Below are positions 33,907 to 44,408 of a stretch of DNA of 44,631 nt, piece by piece. The translations under genes and the position numbers were made by a program. This DNA comes from Ectocarpus siliculosus (taxonomy: Eukaryota; Sar; Phaeophyceae; Ectocarpales; Ectocarpaceae): the NCBI GenBank assembly GCA_000310025.1, contig FN648707.1:44587-89217 (forward strand), written 5' to 3'. Numbering within the stretch: position 1 is the first letter of the stretch; the number at the start of each line of letters is the position of its first letter. Under the pieces are notes generated by a model. It worked only from the letters and a program-made list of their open reading frames with translations. It ran no database searches and was not told the origin of the DNA.

Positions 33907-35096
33907 TTCTGGGCGGAACGACCCGCCGAAGTCGGTCAATTTCTGAAAATTGATTTCTTCTTCCTTTGGGCCGTCGCATCCTGCTGGTTCTCCTATTTCT
34001 GCTGTATTTCTTATTTCTGATGGCGAAGAAAACAACACACCAAAAGCCTTCATGCAGCATTAAACCGACAGCTCGGTGTGGCGAACATTGGGGGTTGTGC
34101 CAGTACAGAAGTACAGCAGCAGTGGGTTGCGCAACCCGCGGCGGCGCTGGGGCGCGGGGGACGCCGCGAAATTAACCACTCTCCGCCCCTACCAAAAAAT
34201 TACATGACATGAGCTAGGTAGGAGGTGGGAGCAGGGAACATGGCAGCATTGGGACGTTTCTTTGGTACACGCCCCCCCAGCTTCTACCACTTGTTTCTTT
34301 TGTCTTGGGGCATCGCACGATCATGTTTCTTATTGGGACGTTTCTTATGTTGTGCCCGAGATTGAGCTATGCTTCTTAGGCATTTTTTCTTGTTTTCCGT
34401 AAATGTTTGAGCCTTTTTTTCTAAACAGAATTTTTCTTAACTGCGGGTCCCATTTTTATTCGAAACCCGGGTGCATTTTTCGAGTCATTTCATTGGTCGA
34501 TTATGGCAACTTGCCTCGTCAGCACTGGCTTGTATTACTGCACACTGAACTCCTCCCGTCTGTCAGCACTATTATAGCCTCTGCGAGGCCCTGGTAAAAT
34601 ACATGCACACACCGTGGTGGTAAAAAACAAAGCAGCAGAGTACACAGAGCAGAAAGAGAACGCTGTTCACTGCTGTTGATGCCATCCACCTCTCGTTTCG
34701 AGGCCTTGGCTTTGACTTCGCCACCAATCGTCTGGCCCAATTCCACATCAGCCTGGTTTTGTCTAATGCGCCATGTTGGCGATGCACGCCAGCAAGACAC
34801 AAGGGGAAAAAATGGAATTGGTACAGGCTCGGAAACTACTCCCTACTCCCTACTCCTTACTCCGTTCGTTTACCACCACCTCGAACACACGCGCTCCGTT
34901 CCTTCCTTTCTCGCCACAAATAACTTATGGAAAAGAGAGAAAGAGCAAACTTCACAGCGAAGTACTCCAACAACGGCCGCCACTTCGACCTTTTCAACAC
35001 GCTACTTTTTCGACACAATAAACCAACGCTCACCCTAACCCCACCCCCAAGGCTTACCGCGAACGAATGTGCCCGGAGGGAATCCCGGCCAGCCCG

Positions 35097-37577
35097 CTAC
35101 AAGAAGCTCACGATGTCGCGAAAAACACCCTCCTCTCGTAGCAGCAGCAGACGCTCCACCGCCACCACAAACCTCGGTCTCTCCTCCGCCCCCGGCGCCC
35201 CCACCTTCCCAGCCGCAGCAGGGCCGCCCTCGCTCAGCAGGCTCCCTCGTCCTAGCCTCAGCTGGGGTGGCTGCACCACGGTTGGCCCCACCGTAGGCGC
35301 CGCTCCCGCCCCAGCGGCGCCTTTCTCGCGCCTGCCGAACAAGTAGCACAGCTTATCCTTCGAGAAGTTCTTCCGACATGACGGAGACAACCCCGCGGCC
35401 GCCGACCCTTCCGTGCGGGCGCCGCCGGCTCTCTTGCCTCCCCTCTGGGAATGAGGAGCCTGCCCCTTGCCCTTGCCGCTCGAAGAAGGGGCGCCCGCCT
35501 TCGACGCTGCGCTTCCGCCTCCTCTCGCCCCCCCCCCTCCTCCTCCCGCCTTTGCTCTGCGCTTCTTGTTAGCAGGACCCTTTCCCGAGGACACAGCGGC
35601 ACCAGCACCAGCACCAGCACCAGCACCACCAGCAGTGCCAGCGCCCGCACCACCGCTGCTGCCGCCGCCGCCGCCGCCGCATGCCGAAGCAACGGGCGCC
35701 AGGAGCGGCCTCCTCTTCTCGGCTACCCTGGCCAGCCACCGGGCGCGACAGAGCACCAGCCAGCCTCTGCGGCGCCAGACGCGGTCGGCCGGGGCGTTGA
35801 CGAGCATCAAGCGGATAGCCGTGTCGACCAGCTCCTTGCTCACGAGGGCCTCGTTGGACAGCAGCTCTTCCTCCACCGAATGCCCCACCAGGTCGTGCGC
35901 GGTCAAGTTGTCGTAGTTGGTGGCGGTCTCGTCCGCGCCCCACCGCAGGAGAAGCTGCACCGTGTCCGACTGAGAGAAGCTGCACGCGCGGTGCAAAGCC
36001 GTGCCCCCCTCGTTATTCCTGATCTCGAGGTTCGCGCCCGTCCGTAGCAGAGCGTGCGTGGCCGCGTACGCCCCCCGGGTAGCCGTGCAGTGGAGGTTTG
36101 TGTTCCCGCCCGACCTCGTCGTGTTCACGTCTGCGCCGAGGTCCACGAGGTCGCGGATTGTGTCCGTCTTGTTGGCCTTGGCGGCGTAGTAGAGGGCCAG
36201 GCTGCAACGCCGCTTGCGGTCGGCCGGAGACTCGACCGCCGTGAGGATCTGCAGGAGCTGGCCTGAGTGGCCGTTCCACGCGGCGGTGTCGAGGCAGCTC
36301 AGGCCCTTGGAGCAGACGCGGCCTACCGTGGCGCCGCCCCGCAGGAGGGCGATGCAGGCCCCGAGACGGTGCAAGCGAGCCGCAACGTGCAGCGCTGCAA
36401 AATCAAACCAATCCGATACAATACAAAGGGGTGGGGAGTACGACAAGAGGTGGAAGGGTGCGGGGTTCCGGGCGACGCAGCAACATCTATTTCGGTTGGT
36501 ATTTTGTTTCCAGCTTGCACGGCACCACAACAAGGCCGGATAAACAAGCATAAAAACAGCAGCAGCAGCAGCAGCAGCAGTCTGGAAGCTTTCGGTGCCG
36601 ACGCTGGGGTGGATGGGAAGCAGACCAATGGGCACTGCAGGCGAACTCCGTATCAACCCTATCATAGCGAAGACGACTGATGATACTACTATACGCTACG
36701 CTACGTACAGCAGTAGTCACAGAGGGCGTTGGAAGAGGCCCTGCATGCATCCAGAAAAAAACTATTCACACTGCCGTCGCCGCCTCGCCGCACCTGTCTG
36801 TCCAGCGCCGTTACACAATCCCACGGGAGCCCTGCCGAGGGTCAGCAGGTCCTCGATCACCCCGGCGTGGTTGTTGGCCGCCGCCAGGTGGAGCGGCGAG
36901 TCTCCCGTCGAGGCGATCTTTAACCACGACTTGGCCCCCTTGAGCAGGAGGAACACCACCACCCCGCGGTACCCGGCGTTGGCCGCGATGTGGAGGGGCG
37001 TCCACCCGCGCGTGTCCGCCACGTTGACGACCGCCCTGGGGTCGCTCGCGATGGCCCGTACGGCCGCGTCGCAGCCGGACATGGCGGCAACGTGGAGCGC
37101 CGTTCGGTCGTTCCGGTCCTTGTCCACCTCGTCCACGCTTGCCCCGGACTTGAGGACCTCCTCGATGACGCCTGCGTTCCCGCTGCCCGCGGCGGTGTGC
37201 AGGAGGAGCCTGAGTCGCATACCGTTGGACGGCGGGTCGGTCCCCACGCCCGCGGACAGCAAGCGCTTCACGACGGCCAGGTTGCCGCTGGCCGTGGCGT
37301 ACTCCAGCGGCACCTTGAGCCAGTCCTCCAGCTCTCGGGGCGGGGCGCGCGAGCTGCCGCTGAAGACCAGGTCTACGAGCTCGGACTCCATCCCGCGGAC
37401 CGCCTCCCGCATGGCGTCGGCAGAGGTGTAGGAGGGGTTGTCGCAGAAGGGAGGGAGGGACCCTATGGAGGAGGGTGAGGGGGGCGCGCAGCTGCCCATG
37501 TCGGTGTCGGTCGTAGACCCGGCTGCTGCTACCGCCGCCGCCGCCGCCGCCGCTGCAGCATCTTCAACATTCGCCAT
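35097..37577 (-). CDS. Ankyrin-repeat protein, two exons, 693 residues
   Basis: Exon 1 is 37577-36794 and exon 2 is 36394-35097 (TAG). The GT-AG junction is phase 1 and rebuilds a classic ankyrin start (GAGQT/ALHVAA). After a poly-Ala N terminus (7-19), ankyrin repeats occupy about 89-420, at least nine with TALHVAA, TPLHIAA or SPLHLAA cores. A basic WRRRGWLVLCRARWLARV segment follows (about 468-487). Then comes a Gly/Ala/Ser- and Lys-rich low-complexity stretch (about 501-600), a CRKNFSKDKLCYLF motif and a C-terminal REEGVFRDIVSFL. Ankyrin repeats mediate protein binding; the partner is unknown. From memory, this layout is common in brown-algal ankyrin families, which are large. ATG 37577 was chosen because the frame upstream has only GTG. 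A 3' piece of exon 1 was copied into the neighbouring gene (39749-39816). Confidence 0.85.
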
Positions 37578-38814
37578 CAACAGCACCTAGACCGGCTGTG
37601 ATCCGTTGGTTTGCTATCGATGATGCCTCCTCTCTTCTCCGTTGAGAAAAGCGTACACCTTCGACATACCAAGCAGTGCGAGAGAGAGAGAAACAGCAGT
37701 CAGTCAGGGATATAAGGGCTAGATCTATCTACAAGCACATGCTTGTATGTAGTCAAGCAGCGCTCTTGTTTCGGGAGCCGTTGCGGGGTGTTTACTTTCC
37801 GTTTAGTTCACGCAGAGACTGACAAGTCAGGAGATTTTTCTGTGCCCAGGACTCATCCTACCTCTCAATGGCAGCTCCTGGAGTCAACCCTCAGCCTCTG
37901 TGAACAGTAGACCCAAACATCCAAGAGAGAAAAGAAGGTGTATCATGTTAACCGTTCGGAGTTGAACCGCTGTGTCACGACTTCTACAATAGGTGTTAGG
38001 TCTACATGTACAGCAGTAGTAGACACGCCGCCATTCCAACGGACGAGACCCCCTGCCAACCCAACATTAACGTTCTTTCTCGTTCCCTTTAAGCGTAAGT
38101 GCCCTTGCTTCCGCATTCCGCGAGGAGTCAAGCGCCGACTACAAGCGCCACCGACGCACAAGGCCTATGCATACGATGGTGGCGTGTATCAACGTCATCA
38201 CGTCGAGTGTACGTATCGCCGCAGGCTGCTCTGCGTGAAAAGGCACACTCCATTTTTTTTTTGGTTGATTCAAAACACTGGTTGAAGGACGGGTTACATG
38301 CCTCGCAAGTTTTTCGTGTGTACCTGGAAACGCCTCTCGCCGCTGACTATATACACAGGCCTACGAGATCTGCCCAGACTAGACACAGAACTCCAAAAGC
38401 CACAAGGAACCGGTTGTGTTTGGACGCGCACTCGGCGGGTGCGTGTTTTGTGAGACTTGATTTGCCGATGTGACACACAACGATGTTCCGCAAAGCAGTG
38501 CACACTTTGGTCCCTTTACGAGTTGTGAGCACGCCCGACCGACTAAACAAGTCCCACGACTCTCTTGTCCACGAGAACACACACGCAGACACAAGCCGCT
38601 TACCTTTATAGCACTGGAGGTCGAGATTACCGATCGAGGAGATATGTATGTGGTAGGTCCGAGCAGCCCGCGGGAGGGAGGGGGCGCGCAGAATGTATAA
38701 GGTGGTGCCTCTTCTCCGTCGGTCACATCTTCGCGCACCTCTACCTGCCTAGCCAGCAGCAGCAGCCAGCGCAACCGTCTGTCGTCGTCTGCCATCAACG
38801 ACGCTGCTTCAATC
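37578..38814. promoter_or_regulatory. Head-to-head intergenic region between the ankyrin and ATPAF1 genes
   Basis: About 1.24 kb separates the two divergent start codons, so both promoters and 5' UTRs should be here. I see a GA tract (37680-37692), one TACAGCAGTA motif (38009) and CAG triplets near 38757. No TATA-like element stands out at a sensible distance from either start. Minus-strand frames at 38379-38816 are shadows of the opposite strand or unsupported. Confidence 0.4.
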
Positions 38815-41800
38815 ATGGCGGTTAGACGTGCCGCTTGCTATGGTGAGCCTTGATGTTCGCGTTGTTGTTGTTGATGCTGCCGCATTGCTACAGCAGTACA
38901 CACACACGTGCTGCCCGACCTTCCCTCTCTGCAGCACGAACCATGCGCGGGCCACCGCTCTCCTCTCTCTTTGACGATGTACTGCTGTGCTACGACAGGT
39001 TCCCTGCGCAACCACCACAAATTGCAGAGCCGACGAGAATGCGATAGCGCTCATCACCAGGGGAGCATTCGCTCTAGTTGATCCAGGTTGAGTCTACAGT
39101 ACTAAGTTTGTTTCGTCCCACCACACCCACATAGTCTAAATAGAGTCAGCGCGCTTTGCTCCAAGCATTCTGCTGCTGCACGTTGTACTCATGTCACGTC
39201 TACTGTAACCCAGTGACCCGATGTCCAATCGCGTGATCCTCATCTTCCTCGGTACTGGTACCAGGTAAAACACTACTGTGGTCTCGTGCGGCAGCGAGGC
39301 CACACTCTGTAGTGCCCGCTGCGGCGAAGACCATGGCGGCCGCGACGGGGGCGAGGGCAGCGCGGGTGTCGCAGGCGAGAAGAGAGCTGAGCTTCTCCTT
39401 CCCGGGCCCTCGCAAGCTCGAAGACATCACCAACCTCCCGCTCCTGGCAAAGGTGTGCCCGCCGGCGACGCCCGAAACGATCTTGCGAGTTGTGGAGGCC
39501 TTGAGGGTTCGACGATTGTGGCACTCTGATGAGGCTGCGAGTTTCGAATGTATCGCTCTCCAGTCTTGGCTTCACAACTCAAGAGTTTTGAGTGTTGGGA
39601 GACGATCGCCCCATCAAACACAGTAGTGATCGTGATGGAACAGACTCCAGTGACGGGCCGCCGCGTGCCATGTTCCTTGATGCCACTTCTCCATCGCCTT
39701 GCCGCTTTATGTATGGTTCATGTCGGCGTAGCGGCGCAAGTCTACTCTGTTGGACGGCGGGTCGGTCCCCACGCCCGCGGACAGCAAACGCTTCGCGACG
39801 GCCAGCGGCACCTTGAATAGCTCAATTCTCGAACGCGCTCGGTAGGCGAGGCCATGTGCCTGCCCTTGGCCTCATGCCTGTTATTTCCCTCGCTGAGGGA
39901 TTTTCATGTGCTCTCGTGATGTTCTTCCCCTCGCTGAGGGATTTTCATGTGCTCTCGTGATTTTCTTCCCCTCGCTGAGGGATTTCCATGTGCTCTCGTG
40001 ATTTTCTTCCCCTCGCTGAGGGACTTTCATGTGCTCTCGGGATGTTTGCCTCATACTTCATACAACACCCGTCGACCGAAGGAGGAGAAGGAGAGCATAG
40101 CGGACATCTGGACAGCCTATCACGACGAGAGAGAGGACTCGCTGGGCACGGTCATACCGGGAGACTCCCTTGACGGTCTGCAGGCTAAGGCTAAGAAGTG
40201 GTGAGCCGCTTATGGTTAGGGTTAGCAGGCGGAGGCCAAGAAGCCAAAGCGAAGCCAACTCGGTTGTCGGTTCAGCAAAGCAGCGCATGGCATTCGTTCT
40301 ATGTAGGCGAGCATGTATCGGGTGCCGAGCAGAGATCGACGAAAATTTTCGTGTCAAAGCAACAATACCCTTTTCTCTCGAGGCTGGGAGTAGACAAGAA
40401 CGGTAGCGGTCGGCCAGCGGAGGGCCGGGCATGCATTCATCCCGTCTCTTTTGTTGTTGGCTTTTTCTTCCACACTTCCTTTGTCTCCCCGTCTTTTATA
40501 CTATAATACTGTAGGCCGGACTGCTATGCCCGTGTCGTCACCGGCTCCTACTCTTTGTAAAAGCAGTCCTATTCTTTGTAGCAGCAGCCCTATTCTTTGC
40601 AAAGCAGCGAGTCTTAGAGAATACATGTAGCACGCTCACTCACTGAGGGAGAGGGTTTTAGCCAATCAAGCCCACCGCAGCCAAGCCAAGCCGTGACCGA
40701 CCTAAGCGGACTCAGCACTGTTGTGACACCGCGGCATCCTCACAAGCAGCATCATGGCTGTGCGTTGACTTGTTGTAGCTCTGGTCAGTGCACGAGTGCG
40801 CAGCACATGGCCCATTTTAGTTGCCTCTCTTCAAGGGTGTTGTTGATAAGATTTTTTCTGTCCAAGCACCGCATGAGTTGGTCCCGGCCTTCTGATCGGC
40901 TCTGAGGAATACGCGAGCAGCGAGGGCCATGCCAAACTCGGACGTGGTTGGTCTCGCGATTTTTCGACGTGTTTCTACACTTCCTTTTCGTGTTCGGCCA
41001 GCCCCCCTGCCCACATTTCTGATGAAGAGAAACGTCCCTCCCCCTGTGTCCCACGTGCGGCGCGCCTTGGCGTTGGTTCTCCTCTGCCCACCACACCACC
41101 ACCGCTTGGTGGCGGCAGCCCGATGTTCGTGCTTCCGGTGTGGCGAGATGGGGGACACTTCATGATGCTCTCTCAGTACCAAGACAAGTGCTTCTTGCTC
41201 ACCTACCTCGAGGTAAATTACGGTACGGAAAGACAGAAGGATTAGCGATAACGGCTCTTTGGTTGGAACTCCCGAACCCCCGTTCTAAATATACGTGTCA
41301 AGTGTCAAGTATCCGCTGCTTCACGTTGCGGCGGCACAAGTAGTGTTGCCTGTTACGTAGCACAACTGAATCAAATTTGCCCACTCGAAAGAAGTCCAAG
41401 CTGTACTGGTGTTGTTTACCTAGGGTACGCAGGGCCCATTTGTTGCTCCACACACCAGTGTTGTGGAGCCATTACTGTGTTTGGTGTTTTCCCCCATGAC
41501 GTCGAAACGCCGGGTGAACTGTTTTGGAACAGGTTCAGGTTCAGAACCACTTCTGTTCGCCTATACTGACACTTTTCACCGAGTGGTTTCAGTCATGCCA
41601 TGCCTTGCCTTTTTACCGCACCAACGGACCAATACGCGGAATATCGTGTCATGGTTGACATGCATTAAACGAAGAATCACGGGTTTTCACGACTGAAACG
41701 TCTTTTTCGGTGTTGAATGCGCATTCCAACAGGTTATCCCCCCCCCCTCCCGCACTGGAGAGGTGTGTGTAGTGCAGTATGTATCATGTCCACAAGACCG

Positions 41801-42794
41801 CGTTCTTCATTGTCAAGAACCGTGTCGTCATTTTATACCCATCGTCCTGCATCATGGCAACGACACGACACCACTCGAGACAAGAAGATTCTCTTAGAGG
41901 GGCAGCACGGTTGCCTCAGGCAAGCTGCGTTGCAAAATGGCACACGTCCACCTCACCTACCATTTCCGTGCTTGTGCAATGCACCGCTAGTGATAAGCCC
42001 CTCTCTTCTTTCGGCTCAAACGGCACTTTGACACGCATCCCGCCTGCTGCTCTCCGGCTACGGTAATCCGAAAGGACTACAAGGTTAACCCGGGAGGTGC
42101 TCAGCCTTACGCCACCATCTCCATGTACAACGATCTGGTTGACAGCAAAGGACTCGGCTTGATACGTGCGGACATCACGCCGAACCTCACCAAAAAGGTA
42201 CCAGTAGGTGGATGTGGCTTGCGGGACAGCAGTGATGTTTTCTCAATTGCGAACGGGAGGACCTGACTGACCACTGCTTACCTCTATCGGATATCATATC
42301 ATATCATATCATATCATATCATATCATATCGGATCGTACAGTGGAGGTCTACGAATAAGGCGGTCGCCTTGTCGCCTTATCTAAGGCAGGTGAAAAGCGG
42401 CTGGATTAGATGGAATAGCCAAGTTGTGCTACGCATTGAATAATAAGTGAGGCTGTTGCCCCACCAGCGCTCTATTCGGGGACCCCCACTGGTGTAGCTG
42501 TAGCACACTCGTCTCTGCGGCGGACTTGAAATTCAGGCAGATGCAAGGGGGATACGAATGAACATTGTTCGGCTATCTCTCGAACGAAATGTTTGCAAAG
42601 TCCGTAGCGCAATATATCTCAAGATCCCCCCTATCCCGTCCATTGCCGTGCCGCAATCGCAGGAGGTGGACAGGCTTGTACGACTCCTGATTCGGTTCTA
42701 CTCCCCGCACGCACACCACCACGTGGAAGCTTTCAACCTGAGGCCACAGGAATTCGACCTCGACAAACTGCTGCAGGAGACACCCAGAGATTGA
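38815..42794 (+). CDS. ATPAF1: Mitochondrial F1-ATPase assembly factor ATPAF1/Atp11, 6 exons
   Basis: Exons: 38815-38842, 39313-39452, 40082-40200, 41119-41212, 42075-42197, 42663-42794 (TGA). Phases 1,0,2,0,0 match throughout, giving 211 residues. Family signatures in order: RKLEDITNLPLL, IWTAYHDERED.LGTVIPGD, CPMFVLPVWRDGGHF, SQYQDKCFLLTYLEDYK, PYATISMYNDLVDSKGLGLI, VDRLVRLLIRFY and FNLRPQEFDLDKLL. Atp11/ATPAF1 is a mitochondrial chaperone that binds free F1 beta subunits during ATP synthase assembly. At 211 residues it is shorter than the human and yeast proteins (about 320), mainly at the N terminus. The N terminus (MAVRRAACY, then VPAAAKTMAAATGARAARV) is Arg/Ala-rich and almost free of acid, as expected of a mitochondrial presequence. 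The first 28-nt exon is inferred from a strong GTGAGC donor and matching phase; if it is wrong, translation could start at ATG 39333. Confidence 0.88.
39749..39816 (-). pseudogene. Truncated ankyrin-gene fragment in ATPAF1 intron 2
   Basis: These 68 bases match 37224-37318 of the ankyrin exon 1 in the same orientation, with only two substitutions. One gap of 27 bases has the four-base repeat CCAG at both edges in the parent, the signature of a microhomology deletion. The fragment is far too short to function. Confidence 0.85.
39887..40043. repeat. 41-bp tandem repeat, 4 copies (ATPAF1 intron 2)
   Basis: Units begin at 39890, 39931, 39972 and 40013 (measured at TCGCTGAGGGA) with period 41. 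Each contains the small hairpin CCCTCGCTGAGGG and the words TTTCATGTGCTCTCG. The array ends about 40 nt before the exon 3 acceptor. Confidence 0.9.
40214..40226. repeat. TTAGGG-like patch
   Basis: GGTTAGGGTTAGC lies 14 nt inside ATPAF1 intron 3, just after the donor. Confidence 0.45.
40547..40610. repeat. 21-bp tandem repeat, 3 copies (ATPAF1 intron 3)
   Basis: CCTA(C/T)TCTTTG-type units start at 40547, 40568 and 40589, each followed by an A/G-rich AAGCAG or GCAGCAG. Confidence 0.7.
42291..42330. repeat. (ATATC)8 microsatellite
   Basis: Perfect pentamer array in ATPAF1 intron 5. Confidence 0.9.
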
Positions 42795-43350
42795 TGATAG
42801 CTAATGAAGTTCAACACGGCTTGGAAAGAATAACTAACCGAGTACATATTGGAGAACCATCATGGTACCTTAAAAAAATAGTAAGAGTACCCTTATCTGT
42901 TTTTTTATAGCCACGTATTAAATTTTCTTTCCAAAGGATATCTTTTCCCCGACTTTTCCGAGGGAGGCGTTATTGCGGTCGATGTAGGGTAATGTAGTTC
43001 TCGTCCTGGTGCATCCGTGCCCTCAAACTGCCATCTTTGTCCTAAATCTGCTGGTCCATACCAGAGGGGGGTGATTCAGAGGCAACACGCGGTCGGGGTA
43101 TTTTGTATCTTGTGCCTTTTGTTCTCTTCTTGTGCTGTGGTGGTTGAAAAGCGGCAAGAGACGCCACTTCATACGAGTGGTTCGGGTCTTGTAATGTTTT
43201 GGCGTCATATCCCTGCCCGTGGCTGTTGTAGCGTTTTCCTTGATGAGAGTTTGGACAAGACCCTCATTTCCACCAATTTCGCGACGACTACAGCAGTTGC
43301 TGTGTTCGTGGTGAAGCAATTGACTCTCGTTCAATGTCGTTCGGAGCGAT

Positions 43351-43680
43351 TTCAATGTGGTAGCCGGCTGAGCGAGCTTGCTCTGGTGGCTTGCCTCGAT
43401 GCTTGGAACCCCACGTTGACTAGTTCCAGGTCCCACTTTTTGTGCGATTCTCAGCTTGCTCTTCAATGTGGTCGCCGGCTGAGCAAACTTTCTCTGGTGG
43501 CTACCTCGATGCTTGGAACCCCACGTTGACTAGTTCCAGGTCCCACTTTTTGTGCGATTCTCAGCCTGCTCTTCAATGTGGTCGCCGGCTGAGCAAACTT
43601 TCTCTGGTGGCTACCTCGATGCTTGGAACCCCACGTTGACTTGTTCAAGGCACCACTTTTTGTACGGTTCTCAGCTCGCT
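43351..43680. repeat. 110-bp tandem repeat, 3 copies
   Basis: Units begin at 43351, 43462 and 43572 (periods 111 and 110). Copies 2 and 3 are nearly identical; the outer edges of copies 1 and 3 are more diverged. Shared words in order: TTCAATGTGGT, GCCGGCTGAGC, CTCTGGTGGC, CTCGATGCTTGG, CCACTTTTTGT. Confidence 0.9.
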
Positions 43681-43954
43681 CGCGATTGGCGGCTAGCCTT
43701 CGTCATTTCTTCAACGCACCATCATGTGCTGTGCAACTGACGGTCGGTCCCCGATCCCGGGATCGTGAGCATACCGCCTCGCTGCAATGGTTTACTGGGG
43801 CGACGGTGCCCCGAATACTACAGCATAAGGTTTGTAGCACTTCGGTTTCCAGCTTCGTGGGTAAAGCACCCCCTGGGGGAATGGCGAGCGAGCGTTTGCG
43901 TGTGCATTAGGAACCCTCCCCGGAGGTGGTGTGGACTTGTGCGTTTCTCCGCAG

Positions 43955-44030
43955 AAGTTTACGCGAAAACTCTCGCCGGTTCAACTACTCCGCGCCATCG
44001 GTGCACGTCCAAACGGCGTTGCGACGGCCG
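43955..44030 (+). other. Possible coding exon (weak)
   Basis: A strong pyrimidine-rich acceptor (GCGTTTCTCCGCAG) precedes 76 bases ending at a GTAAAA donor. One frame reads KFTRKLSPVQLLRAIGARPN, which looks protein-like, but the other frames are also open. It could be an upstream exon of the partial gene at the right edge; phase could not be tested. Confidence 0.2.
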
Positions 44031-44116
44031 GTAAAAGCGACTCACGGAAAAATACACCCTGAGATGGTGTTGACAGCAGTCTCATCTACAATGACGAACA
44101 AAAAAAGTAAAAACAT

Positions 44117-44153
44117 GGCATTTTACCATGGTACGGTACCATGGTAAAATGCC
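44117..44153. repeat. 37-nt near-perfect palindrome
   Basis: The arms 44117-44134 and 44136-44153 are exact reverse complements of 18 nt around a single G. Within it are CCATGG and GGTACC-type symmetries. It can extrude as a hairpin or cruciform. Confidence 0.9.
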
Positions 44154-44408
44154 GCGCACAGGGCAATCCGTGAATGACACCAACCGAAATCTTCCACACA
44201 CTTGCTGCTGACAAAAAAACGGCAGGGTTTTACAGACCTTCACCCCGTTTCGCTAGAGATGATACAAGACACTGCTGTAGGGCGGAAGAAGCGTTTCACG
44301 TTCAGCGAAGGTGCTACTAATATTGAGATTATGCAAACATGCTGCTCGTAATCCCCTCCTGCGTGTTTCTATGCTTCGCATTGGCCTCACTAACCGGCCG
44401 ACGAATGA

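Larger units (their letters stand above)
28195..35096. other. Intergenic region upstream of the CELF-like gene and downstream of the ankyrin gene
   Basis: About 6.9 kb. The left edge must hold the promoter and 5' UTR of the CELF-like gene, including a CAG10 tract at 28266-28295. Elsewhere are an (ACGT)n run, a 22-bp direct repeat near 29127-29170 (GGCTCTCCAGGAC twice), a hairpin (ATATAGACT/AGTCTATAT at 30046-30077), two copies of a 57-bp repeat, and a T-rich stretch 32550-34500 with many TTTCTTA words. Open frames around 28712-29344 and 31700-32060 are open in several frames at once, which argues against simple coding. Only the ORF at 31085 is listed as a gene candidate. Confidence 0.45.
42795..44408. 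other. Intergenic region downstream of ATPAF1
   Basis: Holds the 110-bp repeat array (43351-43680), the palindrome at 44117 and otherwise unassigned sequence. Frames through the repeat array are open on both strands because of the duplication and are not taken as genes. Confidence 0.45.

Noticed and set aside
35451-36047. 198-codon plus-strand ORF
   Set aside because: It is the GC-rich antisense shadow of the ankyrin gene, as are the ORFs at 36595-37431 and 36990-37478.
37943-37999. tRNA-like GGAGTTGAACCGC
   Set aside because: The T-arm does not pair properly and no acceptor, D or anticodon arm can be drawn around it.
38379-38816. 145-codon minus-strand ORF starting MIEAASLMADDDRR
   Set aside because: It overlaps the inferred first exon and promoter of ATPAF1 on the other strand and resembles no family.
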